Shown here: positions 10,301 to 20,906 of the stretch, in pieces
Numbering within the stretch: position 1 is the first letter of the stretch
How the letters are laid out: the number at the start of each line of letters is the position of its first letter
From: Puccinia triticina
Taxonomy: Eukaryota > Basidiomycota > Pucciniomycetes > Pucciniales > Pucciniaceae
Direction: 5' to 3'
Assembly (NCBI RefSeq): GCF_026914185.1
Contig: NC_070561.1
Span: 1,054,001-1,118,000 of the forward strand
Length of the DNA: 64,000 bases
Notes under the pieces: model-generated
Database searches by the model: none
The model's input: the letters and a program-made list of their open reading frames with translations, nothing else
What the model was told of the DNA's origin: nothing
Made by a program: the position numbers and the translations under genes

Positions 10301-10820
10301 ACTAATTCTCAAATTCTCAAGATATTTTAAGGCAAATTGAGTCCTAAAAGAAAATGTGGATTGTCCTTGGACATGAGATAATTCACGTGATTTTTCGTGA
10401 TCGAGTTTGTCAGCCTAGTTGATAGACCAATTATTGAATCGAAGCCTATTCGGTTGGAGGATGTCTGGTTTAGTTTTCTTGACTGCTGGTGAATGGTGGT
10501 GAGCGGGTATCTCGAATAAGGTTTTCAAGCAGTCTTCATTTTTCTTTTCGGTGTTCTGTGAACTTGAGAATCGTGTCAGGAAGGTGAACCGCGAGCGCGA
10601 AAGCCCCAAGCCCATGAGGCATCGTTAAGTATGGGAAGTGAGATGAAAGGATGACGAACCAATCGAACCACTCGATCTCCACTTTATCAGAACTAGGCAA
10701 CGAAGAGGAGCCAGGACGCCGACGCTGATGAGATGATACTTCCTGTTCGTCCGATCGAATCGAATGGTTGGGAAGCAGCTTGCGCGCCAGCTTTTCCTGT
10801 TTAGCCTGATGTGAGACCAT
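4305..10820 (-). CDS. unrecognised 185-aa protein, split by Copia
   Basis: The exons are 10820-10660, 10562-10428, 10343 down to 10127 continuing at 4394-4393, and 4347-4305. With the Copia element and one GATTA duplication removed, the frame stays open for 185 residues. The last intron has a GTTTATC donor, a CTAAC branch-like site and an ATCAG acceptor. The protein is basic at the N terminus (KQEKLARKLL), has an amphipathic middle (QFALKYLENL, ISVIELNESIDRR) and an acidic patch (QEDDENESKRDE). I do not recognise the family. The element lies in the same orientation about 17 codons from the end, so the disrupted allele would read ILRDLQII and then 44 LTR-encoded residues, stopping at 9989. The exon 1/2 junction is the least certain. 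The start lies 271 bp from the divergent HET-C start. Confidence 0.6.
4400..5183 (-). repeat. 3' LTR of Copia C1
   Basis: A 784-bp direct repeat of 9343-10126. It encodes the last 46 codons of the element's polyprotein, up to the stop at 5046. Compared with the partner LTR it has lost two CpG sites through G-to-A changes and gained none at the other differing positions. Confidence 0.95.
5046..9275 (-). CDS. Copia Gag-Pol polyprotein
   Basis: The frame is open for 1437 codons from 9359. The Met at 9275 (residue 29) is preferred because the earlier one lies inside the LTR. Counted from 9359, the parts are: Gag (about 60-300) with a C-x-NG-x-HNP-type Cys/His cluster; aspartic protease DSGA at 343-346; pre-integrase zinc region HQRLGH with CSAC; integrase acids in GDIVGP, VTDGGGEF and GIAERAN; RT at about 850-1100 with CHVDDIVI (usual YVDD with His for Tyr); and RNase H with VDSDW, STEAEY and VDNQGAIDLA. 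The C terminus lies in the 3' LTR and carries KRRR and KKRK clusters ten residues apart, a bipartite nuclear-signal pattern. No frameshift or stop is present, so it is potentially functional. Confidence 0.95.
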   Translation of the reverse strand: MPTATRQGSLPPISITTPGTAVTNKKEEKEIIVIPTFNGSNYANWQNAMSAYLEFKKLWPVVEKDTAESNDDKIKEQKLEAWLILNLKIVPEILTSLSSTCGRDPHKIWNRLKTNYATATIYGMYRVWSQYVRISYNDDLLKYIIKVEASLAEISTIGLSVMNELISVSIIETITEKRPIIMERILGDMETLSNPFLLLDKLRLIANHEQVTRMKTITNGPNPPSGPPSGTALATTSRKRPFIACKNGRHNPEALHEEHQCWTLHPELRTASTQSKKRATNLNTTVRSNQQDDGEQSYAYHITSGHVEKDSIILDSGASQHMFNSLAYFTDSAPTNVFVVTGTGAENPEMVARKRGTVKLEFEDNTSIILRNALYVPNLSTNLISFAQLIKEKAEIFSQDGQMTVRLNGKHSMIINMTQNLFKVEGVKKPSTVALSTTVLAPINTFMTWHQRLGHASAARIRTMLGPIDLPREKTSCSACMQGKMIKLPFKGRFSPTEASLEVIHGDIVGPIRPATNSGCRYFLTIVDQHTGYIHLSLLKEKSKAANAILDFKSKFEKQTGNDVKKIVTDGGGEFCSNALGEVLQQEGIQHNISPPYTPQHNGIAERANCTVIEMTQCILLHANMAAEWWGEAALTAVSITNSLPSLAKSRTPPITLLLKIRPSMTFFKPFGCRAWILKDKVKRDRKFDPIAWEGTLLGYANDYLAYRVLRHEDRAIVISRHVQFDENVFPHCAAVNRSLDTSSEAEEAVPIFKSDPILPFKEESDHPEAAQEDQDEEQDDFDKSPVEDHPTSPEPGKRWVYVNNFTPAKKITSNINESNIIEGKRQQKQICYITISADPKSHNQAMKSQERLHWIEAELKEVNNMKKHQVWIERQRRSSDSPIASTWAYRKKLRPDNQIVKYKARICAQGFRQTFGVNFKLKYAPTGKAASLRLLLSFAVNCDLKIHQLDVRSAFLTCPLEDTVTLLPPQGYDCPTGTIFELRKAIYGLKQASLAWYKRLSGYLIKIGFAVLVSDLCVFHRASAPATWLYCHVDDIVIISSDPLVFKSQMEEEFDIKYLGRASFLLGMNIDRSDDFLHVHQTQYIERKLNEFGLENARPASCPMNPKVHLKAATEKEAAEFASMNINFCALIGSLNYLSVLTRPDISYAVSVLSQHLEKPGVQHLHAAQQVFQYLLGTKQVGLVFRKAPSLEIRAHVDSDWGNCPDTRRSATGYAVMTKSQLISWKACRQATVSLSSTEAEYKALSDLGREIAWLVSLISEINLNYKPEKLFVGVDNQGAIDLAKSETSQNGFRTKHMDIRLHFVRELVTSKLIVLHYIRTINNNTDFLTKPTGRCTIRRSLTAIGVTNPPSASSLAARCNPACQNTDLVKQPAKRRRGETEPDAKKRKQQCFIPPNSHTKTSHKLGS
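9331..9342 (-). other. primer-binding site, tRNA-Tyr anticodon arm type
   Basis: Directly adjoining the 5' LTR, the minus strand reads GATTTACAGTCTCGAC. Its complement, GAGACTGTAAATC, matches the anticodon loop and flanking stem of mature tRNA-Tyr (loop CUGUAAA, anticodon GUA). The zero spacing from the LTR is what a primer site should show. The tRNA identity rests on knowledge of fungal tRNA-Tyr and needs checking against the same genome. Confidence 0.65.
9343..10126 (-). repeat. 5' LTR of Copia C1
   Basis: A 784-bp partner of 4400-5183. Read from the host side on the minus strand, its first 138 bases are an open frame in phase with the interrupted host gene, ending at the stop at 9989. Six sites differ from the other LTR, all transitions at CpG. 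Confidence 0.95.
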
Positions 10821-11091
10821 CTTGTCTTGTTGCCACTCTCGCCGTACTTATGGTCATCGATGGCCTCCCTGGAATGACGTCATGGTGGCAGAAACCTTAA
10901 GATTAAACTCGAATTTATCGCCAAGCCCATGCTGACATCAGGCAAAAGGAGATATAAATACATAGATGAAGTCGGCTACTCGCAGCCGGTCACAGTAAAC
11001 CATCTCTACGCAACCTCACACCCATCATCAACTCACGAAAGAATTTAAGAATTCGTACAGCTTGTTTACGTACCCAGAACGACCCGTGATC
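10821..11091. promoter_or_regulatory. shared divergent promoter region
   Basis: A 271-bp gap separates the start codons of the Copia-interrupted gene (minus) and HET-C (plus). A TATA-like GATATAAATA lies at 10951-10960, about 130 bp upstream of the HET-C start and suitably placed for it. Nothing comparable is obvious for the minus gene. Confidence 0.5.
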
Positions 11092-14000
11092 ATGGCCAGT
11101 TGTACATCCTGCAAGTCAAAGATTTCAGGCATGACAACCAACCTGTTCTATGCGATCGTCGTGATTGGCTTGGTCTCCTGTTTACCTTCAGTTTCCGCTT
11201 TTGGTTCAGTGAGTGGATTTTCGGTTTGAATTGACTGCAGTTTTCACCAGGAACCTCCCCGTGCTTCCTGGTTCTGCATACTAGGTCCATCTGCTCACCC
11301 TTGATCATTCTTAACTTATTTGTCTAGGGTAACATCCCCGACGCGGCTTATCTCAAGGGAAAGGTAGCTTGGTCTCTAATCTATAATTGACGAAACAGAT
11401 TGATCAATCTTCTGACTCTGTTTTGTCCTGATTCTTTTGATTTTCATTTTTAAAAAAAAGGCCTGGAGACATGGAGACATTGAAGGTGACTCAAAAACCA
11501 GCATTCCTAATGATCGAAACTGGAGTCTGACATGTATATCTTCTCTTCCTAATCACAGACTCCTTGGAAGGTCTTGTCAAAGTCGCGGGCCAGGGCGGGG
11601 GTGCAATTGTCGGTGCGATTGCTAGTGCTCTCTTGGGAGCAGCTTCAGGCAAGATCGGGGGTGGATCTAAAGGAGGGAAAAAGTTTACGGGCTTAGATGT
11701 CAAGAGAGTTTATTTTGGAAGTGAGCAAGCTGTTGTAAATCTCCTCTCTCCAACGGTTTATCTGATCCCTCGTATCAGACTGGCTGCGTGATCTCTCGCA
11801 AGTTTGCGATATAGCTGGATTCAAAGCGATGACTCCGGAATCGCTGGTCATATGCATTATGACGATGGGCTTCTTAAGCTTTGGTAAGTCTGTTCAAAAC
11901 GAGTCGTCGGCTAAAGGTTAATTGATCTGATCTTTTTGATTAGGTTACGCAACCCGTGAATTCCAGGTGACACGAGAGCGACTTTCAGTTTATTTACTCA
12001 CAGAACATATTGATGTGAGTTGTTCTTTCGACAGCGTGTCTTGTCTCTCACTCAACTCGCATTCACGTTTCGTCGTATTTAGAACCCAAAAGGATACGCT
12101 GAAGGAGAAGATCCACGAAAATACGATCCCCGCCTTCGACCTCCAGTCGATGAAGCGCGTGAACTCCGAGTCGACGAAAGAAATGGCATGAAGGTGAGGC
12201 TTTCATCATTGGCAAGTCATTCCGGTGGCTCATCCATCTTTCACCTCAGATGTACATCGCATCGGAAGACCAAGGATTCGACACGTCCACAGCTTGTATT
12301 CGCAGAGTGTTCCGACAATGTATTGAGCTTGGACGCCAAGCCCGACGAGAAGGAAATGAAGAGAAGGAATTTGAAAGTTTCCGCTTGCTTGGTACCGGTC
12401 TTCATACATTGGAAGACTTTTCTGCTCATAGTAAGTCTTTGACGATTGCATAACATCTTGGCACGAGCTTTCATGAGTCTTACCTATCCTTCTTGTCTTC
12501 TAGGTAATTGGTGCGAGCTAGCCTTGCAAAAGCTTGGTCACAAGCAGGTGTTTGCCCACGTCGGAGAGAATGGTATGCTTCTTCCACGTCCATACAATTT
12601 CCATGAGCTTACACCTGCATTATCTATTATAGTAAAAGTCAACAGTCCCGATGGTCTAGTACCCCCCTTGGTGACTGGAACATTCGCTGGAGCTGATTTT
12701 TGCTTTTCGATGCTTGGCGAGGCTAGCGACAAACTTTCGTCTGCTTCCATTGCCGATTTGACTGCGCAATTAGATGGTGCCCAAGATGCAAATAAGAAGC
12801 CTGGGGGTATCAATCTGAACGTTATCAAGTCTTTGCTGAGCAAGCTTCCGTTAGGCGGGGGAAACTCAGACGTCCAGAACGATTTGGACAAAATGGATGA
12901 GAAAAAGAATGCATTCGATCTTGATGTACGTACAGGGCTTAATGGGAAGACGATGCGTATATTGAGTGATTTCTTGGGATCTTTGACGCAACAGGGCCGC
13001 ATTGATCAACTAGCACCAGAGGAGCTTCAAGCAAAAATCTGGGAGCTCTTCAAAGTCCGTGATAATTTGATGCGTCGTAAGTGCTGATGTATGTATCAAC
13101 TGGGCCTGAAACCAGCTTAACATTATCCGCAACTTCAATCATAGGGATTGAGGAGCTCATCCAAGGAATTCCCGGCCTGAGCTCGATGTTAGACAATCTG
13201 GCTTTGTCCCTCGCGCAGTGGATCATGGTCACAATTGATCCCTTCGTGAGACCGATCCTTCTACAAGCAAGTGCTGCTATTGGACAAGGGAGTGAGGCCG
13301 TCATCTCAGGCAACGATCAATGGGTTTGTTCAAAACATTTGATCCCTGCCAATTCCTGTCGAAACTGACATGAATTTATTATTTGATGCAGACTGTTTTC
13401 AACGATCCCAATGTTAGTATGGTTCCCCAATAGTGATTAGGCTTTCACATCCCCCACCACTCCCAAGCGGTATTTATTGAAGCACATTCTTGAATTTCAC
13501 AGGCTTCGGATCCCACTCACAGTGTTTTGGCGAAGGACCATTTCTCGAATATTCTCAATGATCCTGCCGGAAACGTTTCGGTTATCATTGTCAAATACAC
13601 TGTTGGTCTGATGGTCGAGGCTTGGAGCAATGATGAAAACCCCGACAGGGTCATCGATAGCGTAAGGCTGCTGAACTATCAGAAATCAAAAACATAATAT
13701 ATTGTTTAATTAGTAACCAATCTGGTATTCTCCTCGACAGATTCTGGAAGCCATCCATCACCCCAATTTCGCTAATCGAAATTCCAAGATTCAGAGGGAA
13801 ATGATAGAGTATATGCAAAAATGGTTGCACGAGATGGACCGAGATGAGAGAGAATTGACTATCAATAGCCTGACAAAGGTTAGTTTTTTTCCTTTGGCTC
13901 GACACCGTTGTGCCACATGCTTTCTGAAGAGCTACGCTTCAACGCCTTCGATCTGTAGGACAGTGTTCGGAACCATCGGAATCAGCGCAAAACTACGAAA

Positions 14001-15607
14001 GGCGGTGTTGATCCGCGTATCGAAGGTGGGGCCCCTTCCCATGGGCATTCACATCCTGCCTATCAGCAAGCTTCTCAGCTCGGAGGTGCCAATCCGCAAA
14101 GTCAATATGGGGCCGTTGGCTCTCAGTCTCAAGCTCAACATAACGCGAGCTATAAATCAAGTGGAATTAGTTCTCAGTCTCAAGGGAATTACGGTAGCTC
14201 CAATTCCCCAGGTCATAACAGTTCGCAATCCAAAGTTTCGTATGGTCAGTCCCAGGGCCAATTTGGTAGCGCCCAATCTGGCTACGGACACCAAAGTTCT
14301 GTAAACCAAAGTGCTTATGGGATTTCTAAGCAACACGAGAGCGCGTCTGGACGCAACGAAGAAAACTATGGTCGGTCGGGTCACCACCAGAACCCACAAT
14401 CGAGTGGCCACTCCGGAGACAGGACTGAGGTTTATCCATCTCGTGGCGAGCGAAACGATCGAGACAATTACTCTCCTGGTCGCCTGCACGAGCAGAGTTC
14501 TCATTCGCAATCCCGTGTCTCGTCGGCCCACGCAGAGCACGGACGCGACAACTACTCCCGAGATACTGGAAGTTTCGGCGTGTCGCACCAAACCACCCAG
14601 GAAAATAATTCCGGCAGCTACCAGATGCCTTCTGCTCGACATGAAAACGTCAAGCCTAGCTCTGGCCACACTTACCAACGACAAGATGACTACGCGGTAG
14701 GATCTGGGCAAAGGCAAGATTATTCTGGCCAAGTAAGTTTACGCGCACTGTTCACTCATGACTTGGAGCCGACGTTTTTGACCACATTTATCTAGGTAAC
14801 TTCCCAAGCCGAGTATGGCGGCTCACGAACCGCATTCCCCAAACCTCACCAGGAAACATCCTACGGCGACCATAATGATCTCGGTAGCGGTAGAATCGGT
14901 TCAGGTTATGGCTCTGCGCAGAACCGTCGGCATGGCGAGGATTCTGATTCCTATTCCAACCCTGCCTTTCCGCAAGCCCATAACAGCGGCAGTCAATCGA
15001 CCTACGGGTACAGCGATGAGCATACCGGTGGCTCCTATAACAGTGGTACTGGGTCTGGGCGCCGCAATGATTATGATGCCAACCCTTCATTTCCTCAAGC
15101 CCAACACAGCGGTTACGAGTCGTCCTACCAAAGCACTGGTGGTCACGCCAATCAATCGACATACGGCACTTATTCGGGTGGCACTGAACCTGCTCACCAC
15201 TCTTCATCCAATTATGGAAATCCCGTTCGCGACGAAGGTAGACGTCATGAAGACTCGGGTTACAGCCACAGAGGCTCGGATAAGCATGCGAATCGACATC
15301 ACCGCAGCGCCAGTAAAGACAGCAAGAGTTCTAACGATAGTCACGGCAGCAAAAAGAACAAGCATAAACATGATAAGCATAAAGGAAACAGGTCTCCTGA
15401 GCAAAATCGAGGCTATCAATCAGCCTATCAAGGTGGTCAAGAAGATCGTTCATACGATGTAAGTTCAATCAGACTCTCTGCAAGGTTTTTGCTGAAAAAA
15501 AAGAAAATTTCTAACTGAGCAATGGATCCGTTCCTCAGAGAAACAATCAAGCGGATGACTATGGCGTAGGCCGACTGAACATGCAAGATAACTACTCAAG
15601 AAGATAA
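11092..15607 (+). CDS. het-C: HET-C heterokaryon incompatibility protein homologue
   Basis: Seventeen exons give 1107 residues: 11092-11208, 11328-11363, 11461-11485, 11559-11720, 11779-11883, 11944-12014, 12083-12193, 12250-12430, 12504-12572, 12633-13076, 13145-13323, 13392-13412, 13503-13661, 13741-13878, 13959-14732, 14796-15458, 15539-15607. The N terminus has a hydrophobic signal-like segment (LFYAIVVIGLVSCLPSVSA). Family blocks are KAWRHGDIE, KRVYFGNWLRD, TREFQVTRERL, EHIDNPKGYAEGEDPRKYD, RLLGTGLHTLEDFSAHSNW, PLVTGTFAGADF and DPTHSVLAKDHFSNIL. HET-C proteins act in nonself recognition in Neurospora; the role in rusts is not established. From about residue 620 the protein becomes a low-complexity Ser/Gly/Gln/Asn/Tyr/His tail of over 450 residues, ending in a basic HKHDKHK stretch. 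All splice sites are GT-AG. Confidence 0.93.
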
Positions 15608-15755
15608 AAATCATCTTCCTAAAGCCCCTATTAGTATTAGAATATATGTCAGTGACGGACGATAAGCCGTAGGCCGACTCAATATGCACGATGACTACTC
15701 AAGACTTGTTCCTAAAACGCTTAACAGAATATATGACTGTGACAGAGAAAAATTA
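15545..15755 (+). repeat. imperfect tandem duplication of the het-C 3' end
   Basis: The last exon and following UTR (about 15545-15655) are followed by a degenerate second copy (about 15661-15755). Shared blocks include GTAGGCCGACT, ACTACTCAAGA and AGAATATATG. The second copy lies after the stop codon. Confidence 0.6.
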
Positions 15756-16864
15756 TCTGCCTCACACGAGATTAATCATCTCAAGGATTCTTTTCTTTTG
15801 TTTTATGCGCACTGTTTATCAATCTGACTGGAGATTAAATGTGCGTTATTTTGAAGTTGATTGTACCTCCTGAATACACGTATGCAATTGAAGCCAATCA
15901 GATGGCCAACATGTTATTACCAGTGATTTTACATGATGCTCGATGAGATTGAGCTGCAATTCACAATGTTTGTCTGAGGGAGAGCACCTAAAAGACTTCA
16001 TTGGACGAATCCCATCGAGGGTGGTAGTCATAAATGCCTTTTCTAATTGGGATTTATTCGAGTTGAGCGTTTATGACGGAGGCTCGCTCGGCAAGTTTAG
16101 CCCGAAGTCTTGAGGGACTTCGTAAAGTTTGCGTTGCGAATCATGAATATGTATCTGGATGTACAACAGTTCAAGAGACACCCTTCCGGGAGGCTGGGCT
16201 CGTGGGATGGTGTCTGAGTTTGGTTCTTGCCGCCGCGGGTCCACCAGTGCACTTCTTCCTGGTCTTCGTTGTGAAAACCCGTGATGGAATCGAGCAGCTC
16301 GTGCCAGGGTCAGCTGGGGCTTGGCTGGATGGCCTTGCACTGGCCCGAGTCAGGTGACAAGATTGCAGGGATCTGGCTCACGGGAGCGGGGGACGGCCGA
16401 GTGCGGGTCTCGAGCGGCGTTCGGCCGCCTCTTCTGTTCTCTTTTGGGAGTCGGAACTCCCCCAGGATGTGTCTCGACACTCCCTGAAGAGATCACCCAG
16501 TGATGTTGGCTGGACATCTACATTGATGCCGGGGTGGTTATGTGTTCTCTGGATGGTTGAGGTGATGATGGGAAGTGGATAGCCATGTCGAGCTCGATGG
16601 CTGCTGAGCCAGTGTATCCGACCCAAGAAGTCCCGCTTCCGCTTCCAGGCGGGCTGGCGTCTGAGCCCACCCCCTCTGGCACTCTGCAGACTCTCCTGCG
16701 CTTTCCAACAGAGCCAGTCCATCCCAACCAGCCAGGCTGAATGGCCAGCTTCATGAGCATTTCACCAAGCACCTTCCGCTTCGGCTCAGCCCAGTCTCGC
16801 ACACAGTATTCAAATATTATTCCGGAGTGGAGTTCAGTACATAGAAGATACTGCAGGGTATGAC
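15756..16864. other. intergenic, no supported gene
   Basis: The sequence turns GC-rich after 16070, but the overlapping open frames on both strands (16071-17039) have no family motif. They look like chance frames in GC-rich DNA. Confidence 0.5.
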
Positions 16865-16874
16865 TATAAATATA
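16865..16874 (+). promoter_or_regulatory. TATA-like box upstream of KHA1
   Basis: TATAAATATA lies about 195 bp before the antiporter start codon, on the same strand. This is positional evidence only. Confidence 0.4.
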
Positions 16875-17066
16875 TCCAACTCTCCCGATCCAGAAACTGC
16901 ATAGATACTTATAGATACTGCCAGCCAACTCTTCCCCAGCACAACCAGGACGACCAGCGCTGCTCCAGCTTCTACGCCAGCAGAGCACAGAACAGTACTT
17001 AACTGGCTTGGCTCGTCGACTGAATCTCCTCCAACCCACACCACCACTTCCGCCAGGGTAAATCCA

Positions 17067-20000
17067 ATGGCCTCCAACGGCTCCGCAAGCGAAGGCTCCA
17101 CCTCCAAAGTCGCCAGCCAGAGCCTACTCGACCCCCACCACAAGGACCCATTCGCGTTTGATCCTACCGAGTCAGTGCCCGCAGTCCATCCCGACAAGCA
17201 TGTTTATCCCGCACATCCGTGTTTAATTAGCCTCATCTGTGGCGTTCATGTTGACCGGTGTCTTCTTTCCACACCCCATCCTTCGATCAACTCGCCGCTG
17301 CATCCCGATCTACAATCACCATCATCAATCCGAACGCGTTTGGCCACACTCGCAGACCACTCGTGCTGTTTATCGTGTATGTCCGCTCTCTGCCCCCATC
17401 GATCATTCTCCTGCTATCCATCTCCACCCAGTCCAGTGCGCGCATTCATGCAGCTGCGCGTCTTCAACCAGCCAACGTGACATAAATACATAATTATGAA
17501 ATGTCCCCGTGTCGCCCTCCAAAATCATCCCGCTGCAGCGCGTCTCCCAACTCCCGGCGCGCCGATGCTGACCACTTTGTTTCCCAATCGTCCCCAGTCA
17601 AGCCGTTATCATCATCTCATTCTGTAACATCATCGGGTTTTTCTTCAAGCGGATCCGCCAGCCCAAAGTCATCTCAGAGGTCATTGGGGGGATCATCCTG
17701 TACGTCGCCACCCAAACGGCCATAATTTCCAAAAAACACCGGCTCATACTAATAACTTAATTTATGGTGCAACAGGGGCCCAACGGCCATGGGAAGGATC
17801 CCCAACTTCTCCCACACCATCTTCCCGACCTCCTCGATCCCGTTCCTCTCCCTAGTAGCCAACATCGGCCTGGTACTCTTCCTATTCATCATTGGACTGG
17901 AGGTGGACTTCAAGCTGTTCAAGCAGAACTGGCGCTCGGCCGCCGGGATCGGCTTCTTTGGCCTCGCCATCCCCTTCGGCATCGGCGCCGCCGTCGCCGC
18001 CGGGATCTACAACCGCTTCGTCGACGCCTCCACCGTCGAGTTCGGCCACTTCTTGCTCTTTATCTGTGTCGCTTTCGCTATCACCGCCTTCCCCGTCCTC
18101 TGTCGAATCCTCACCGAACTCAAGCTACTCCAAAACCCCGTCGGAATCGCCACCCTCGCAGCCGGTAAACATCATCTTCTATCCCATCGATCGAAATATC
18201 TAGGCTTTGTTTTTGTTTTTTTTCCTGACCTGGTTGTCCGTTCCTTCTCCAGGAGTCGCAAACGATGTTATCGGCTGGATCCTTTTGGCCCTCGCTGTCA
18301 CCCTCGTCAACTCTGGCGCCGGCCTCACCGCACTCTACGTCATGCTCACCGTTGCCGCGTGGATCGTCTTCTTGGCCTTCGTCGTCCGTCCGGTCTTCAT
18401 CTTCCTCGCCAGACGGTCCGGCAGCTTCGAGAAAGGCCCCACACCCGGAATCACCTGTCTTGTTCTCCTCATGACCTTCACCTCAGCATGGTACGCGCTT
18501 CTCTTCGACCGTTCAATTTATATCCCTCCCTTGCCTGACAACCCACCTATCATTTGTTCAGGTTCACCCAGGTCATCGGTGTCCATTCCATTTTCGGTTC
18601 GGCCCCCCTCGCTCCTTCTCCTCTCACCCAAGTTATCCATGCTCATACCCTTGCTCTCTCTACCTCCCACAGGCGGCTTTCTCATCGGAGTGATCATGCC
18701 CCATGACGGTGGATTTGCTAACAAGCTGGTCGCAAAGATCGAAGACCTCGTCACCGTATTCTTCTTGCCTCTCTACTTCACCCTCTCTGGCCTCTCCACT
18801 GATCTCACGCAGCTTAACGATGGTGCCCTTTGGGTATGTCACTTCGCACCCATTTCCATTGATCTCGCTTACTCATATCAACCTCTGCTTCCACACATCT
18901 AGGGCTGGACAGTCTGCGTACTCATCGTCAGTTCATCATGTTCTTCACCTCGAATGCCCTGTCCCAGGTTTCAAATTTATATTTGTTCCATCTCATTATC
19001 ATCCAGAGCGCCGAAGTATCGAAGTTTGTGCCCTGTTTTCTAATGGCACGATGGGGTGGCATGGACTGGAGAGAGAGTGGCGCCGTTGGAAGTCTGATGG
19101 CTTGCAAAGGCTTGGTGGAGGTATGTTTTGTGTGATCAATTTCTCCCGAGCTTGTCCAAGTGCTCACTAGCTCTCCTTTATCTTTTCTAGCTTATTGTTT
19201 TGAACATAGGGCTCAAGGCTGGAGTTCTAAACACCAAGGTTTTCGCTATGTTCGTACTGATGGCGGTAGTGGTGCGTATAGCTCAAACCTCTCCTCTCTA
19301 CCTTGCATCTTTTCTGTCGCTAACCAATGTCGTCTTACCCTCACAGACCACCTTCGTAACTACCCCACTCACCCTACTCTTCTATCCAGAATCTTACCAC
19401 CATCGCAAGCGCATTGAAATCGCTCAGCAGAACGGTAGCAAGATTTTCGCCTCTCAGCTTTCTGCCCACGCTTCAGAAAAGTCCAGCTTCCTAGTCGTAC
19501 TCAGTCAACTTGAGCATCTGCCTAGTGTTATGGTTTGTTCTTCCTCCCTCTCGCGCACATTCTAAATCATAGACTAAACCAAAAAAACGTTCACTCCATC
19601 GTAGTCTTTCATCAAGTTGCTACAGCAACCTGTCAAGAGCACGCCCGCAGCCATCGACGCACCAGGTCCGTCTGCTATCGATTCCGAAAAGCAAGACAGC
19701 TCGATTGAAGCCACTCCAGCCAAAACCCCAGGATTTTTACCACAAGTCTCCGCACTTCGTCTACTGGAGCTCAGTCAGCGTACTTCCGATGTAATGAAAG
19801 CAAGTGATGTTGTTGAGACAAAAAAGTACGACCCAATCCTCAAGATCTTCAACACCTTTGCTCTCTTGAACGGGATAGCGGTACCCAACACAAACATGTC
19901 AATCGTACTGGAAGAAGAGTTCGTGGGCGAAATCGTTGCCGAAACTTTCCGGATTTCTCCCCAGCTGGTCATCCTTCCCTGGTACATCAGCTCGGATCGG

Positions 20001-20906
20001 ATTCCTCACATGGCTGCGACCAGTGTCAACCCGATTGAAAAGATGCTGTCCAGCAGGATGCAATCTAGTCCTCAGTACGCCAACCTAGTTCGAGCAATCT
20101 TCCAAAGAGTCGAGTGTGATGTGGCCGTGCTCGTCGACTCTGGTTTCCGACTGGCTTCGCATGAGGAGAACGCCGGACCTGCGACGCTGATTAGCGACCG
20201 GAAGCAGCATCTTCTCTGTGTGTTTGTTGGTGGCCCAGATGACCGGGCAGCTCTATCACTGGTCATGCAACTCTCGCACCATTCCAACGTGTTTGCGAGT
20301 GTCCTGCGGGTAGTCCGCACAGCCGATCCAACGAGCGAAGATGACCGACAGCTAGTCGAACAGCTGAAGTCGACGACCGGGCAGAATCCGGAGACGTTAC
20401 TGAACCAGATGACGATCAACAACCCGCTACGGCCTGGGGACACGCTTTACGGGCCGACGACGCCCGCGGGGAACCTGCAGTCGGAGACGGCCGACAACCT
20501 GCTCTGGGCGACGGCGGAGGAGATGGCTGGACGGAGCGGCAAGCTGGCCGTCGAGACCGTCGAGACCTCGCTTCCCCTCCAGACCATCATCGCCCGGGCC
20601 AACGCTACCGCCCATGGCCCCGAACTGATGGTCGTCACCGGTCGGTCCCGACAGGGCGGCGAGAGCCATGCCTCCGAGCTCAGCCAGTATCTCAAGGAGC
20701 GCGCCGGCGACAAGCTCGGCGAGCCCTCCGATCTCGCTCACCGGCTCGGCATCGTCGCTTCCTCCGACGTCCGCAAGAGTCTTGGCGACGTCTCATCTGC
20801 CCTCGTCGCCTCCCAAATGGAAGGCAGGATCCTCGTCATCCAGGCCCGCTCCGTCACCTTTGATCACAACAAGCAACGAATCGAAGACCTTGAGAAGTCC
20901 GACTAA
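17067..20906 (+). CDS. KHA1: K+/H+ antiporter, Kha1 type (CPA2)
   Basis: Twelve exons give 918 residues: 17067-17170, 17356-17376, 17598-17699, 17776-18164, 18253-18490, 18562-18596, 18673-18833, 18903-18926, 19007-19120, 19191-19271, 19347-19532, 19605-20906. The first half is the multispanning exchanger domain. It starts at PLVLFIVQAVIII and includes KRIRQPKVISEVIGGIIL, GRIPNFSHTIFPTSSIP, GLEVDF, TAFPVLCRIL, the Asn-Asp pair in GVANDVIGW, GVHSIFGGFLIGV and LMACKGLVELIVLNIGLKAG. The second half, mostly the last exon, is a long cytosolic domain. The yeast homologue works in endomembranes exchanging K+ for H+; the same location is inferred here. The first two junctions are the least certain (GTCAGT donor, 21-nt second exon), but they give the family-typical DPTE-PLVLF join. 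Length is close to yeast Kha1. Confidence 0.93.

Noticed and set aside
16071..17039. Genes in overlapping GC-rich frames between het-C and KHA1
   Set aside because: Frames overlap on both strands, lack family motifs, and look like high-GC chance frames.
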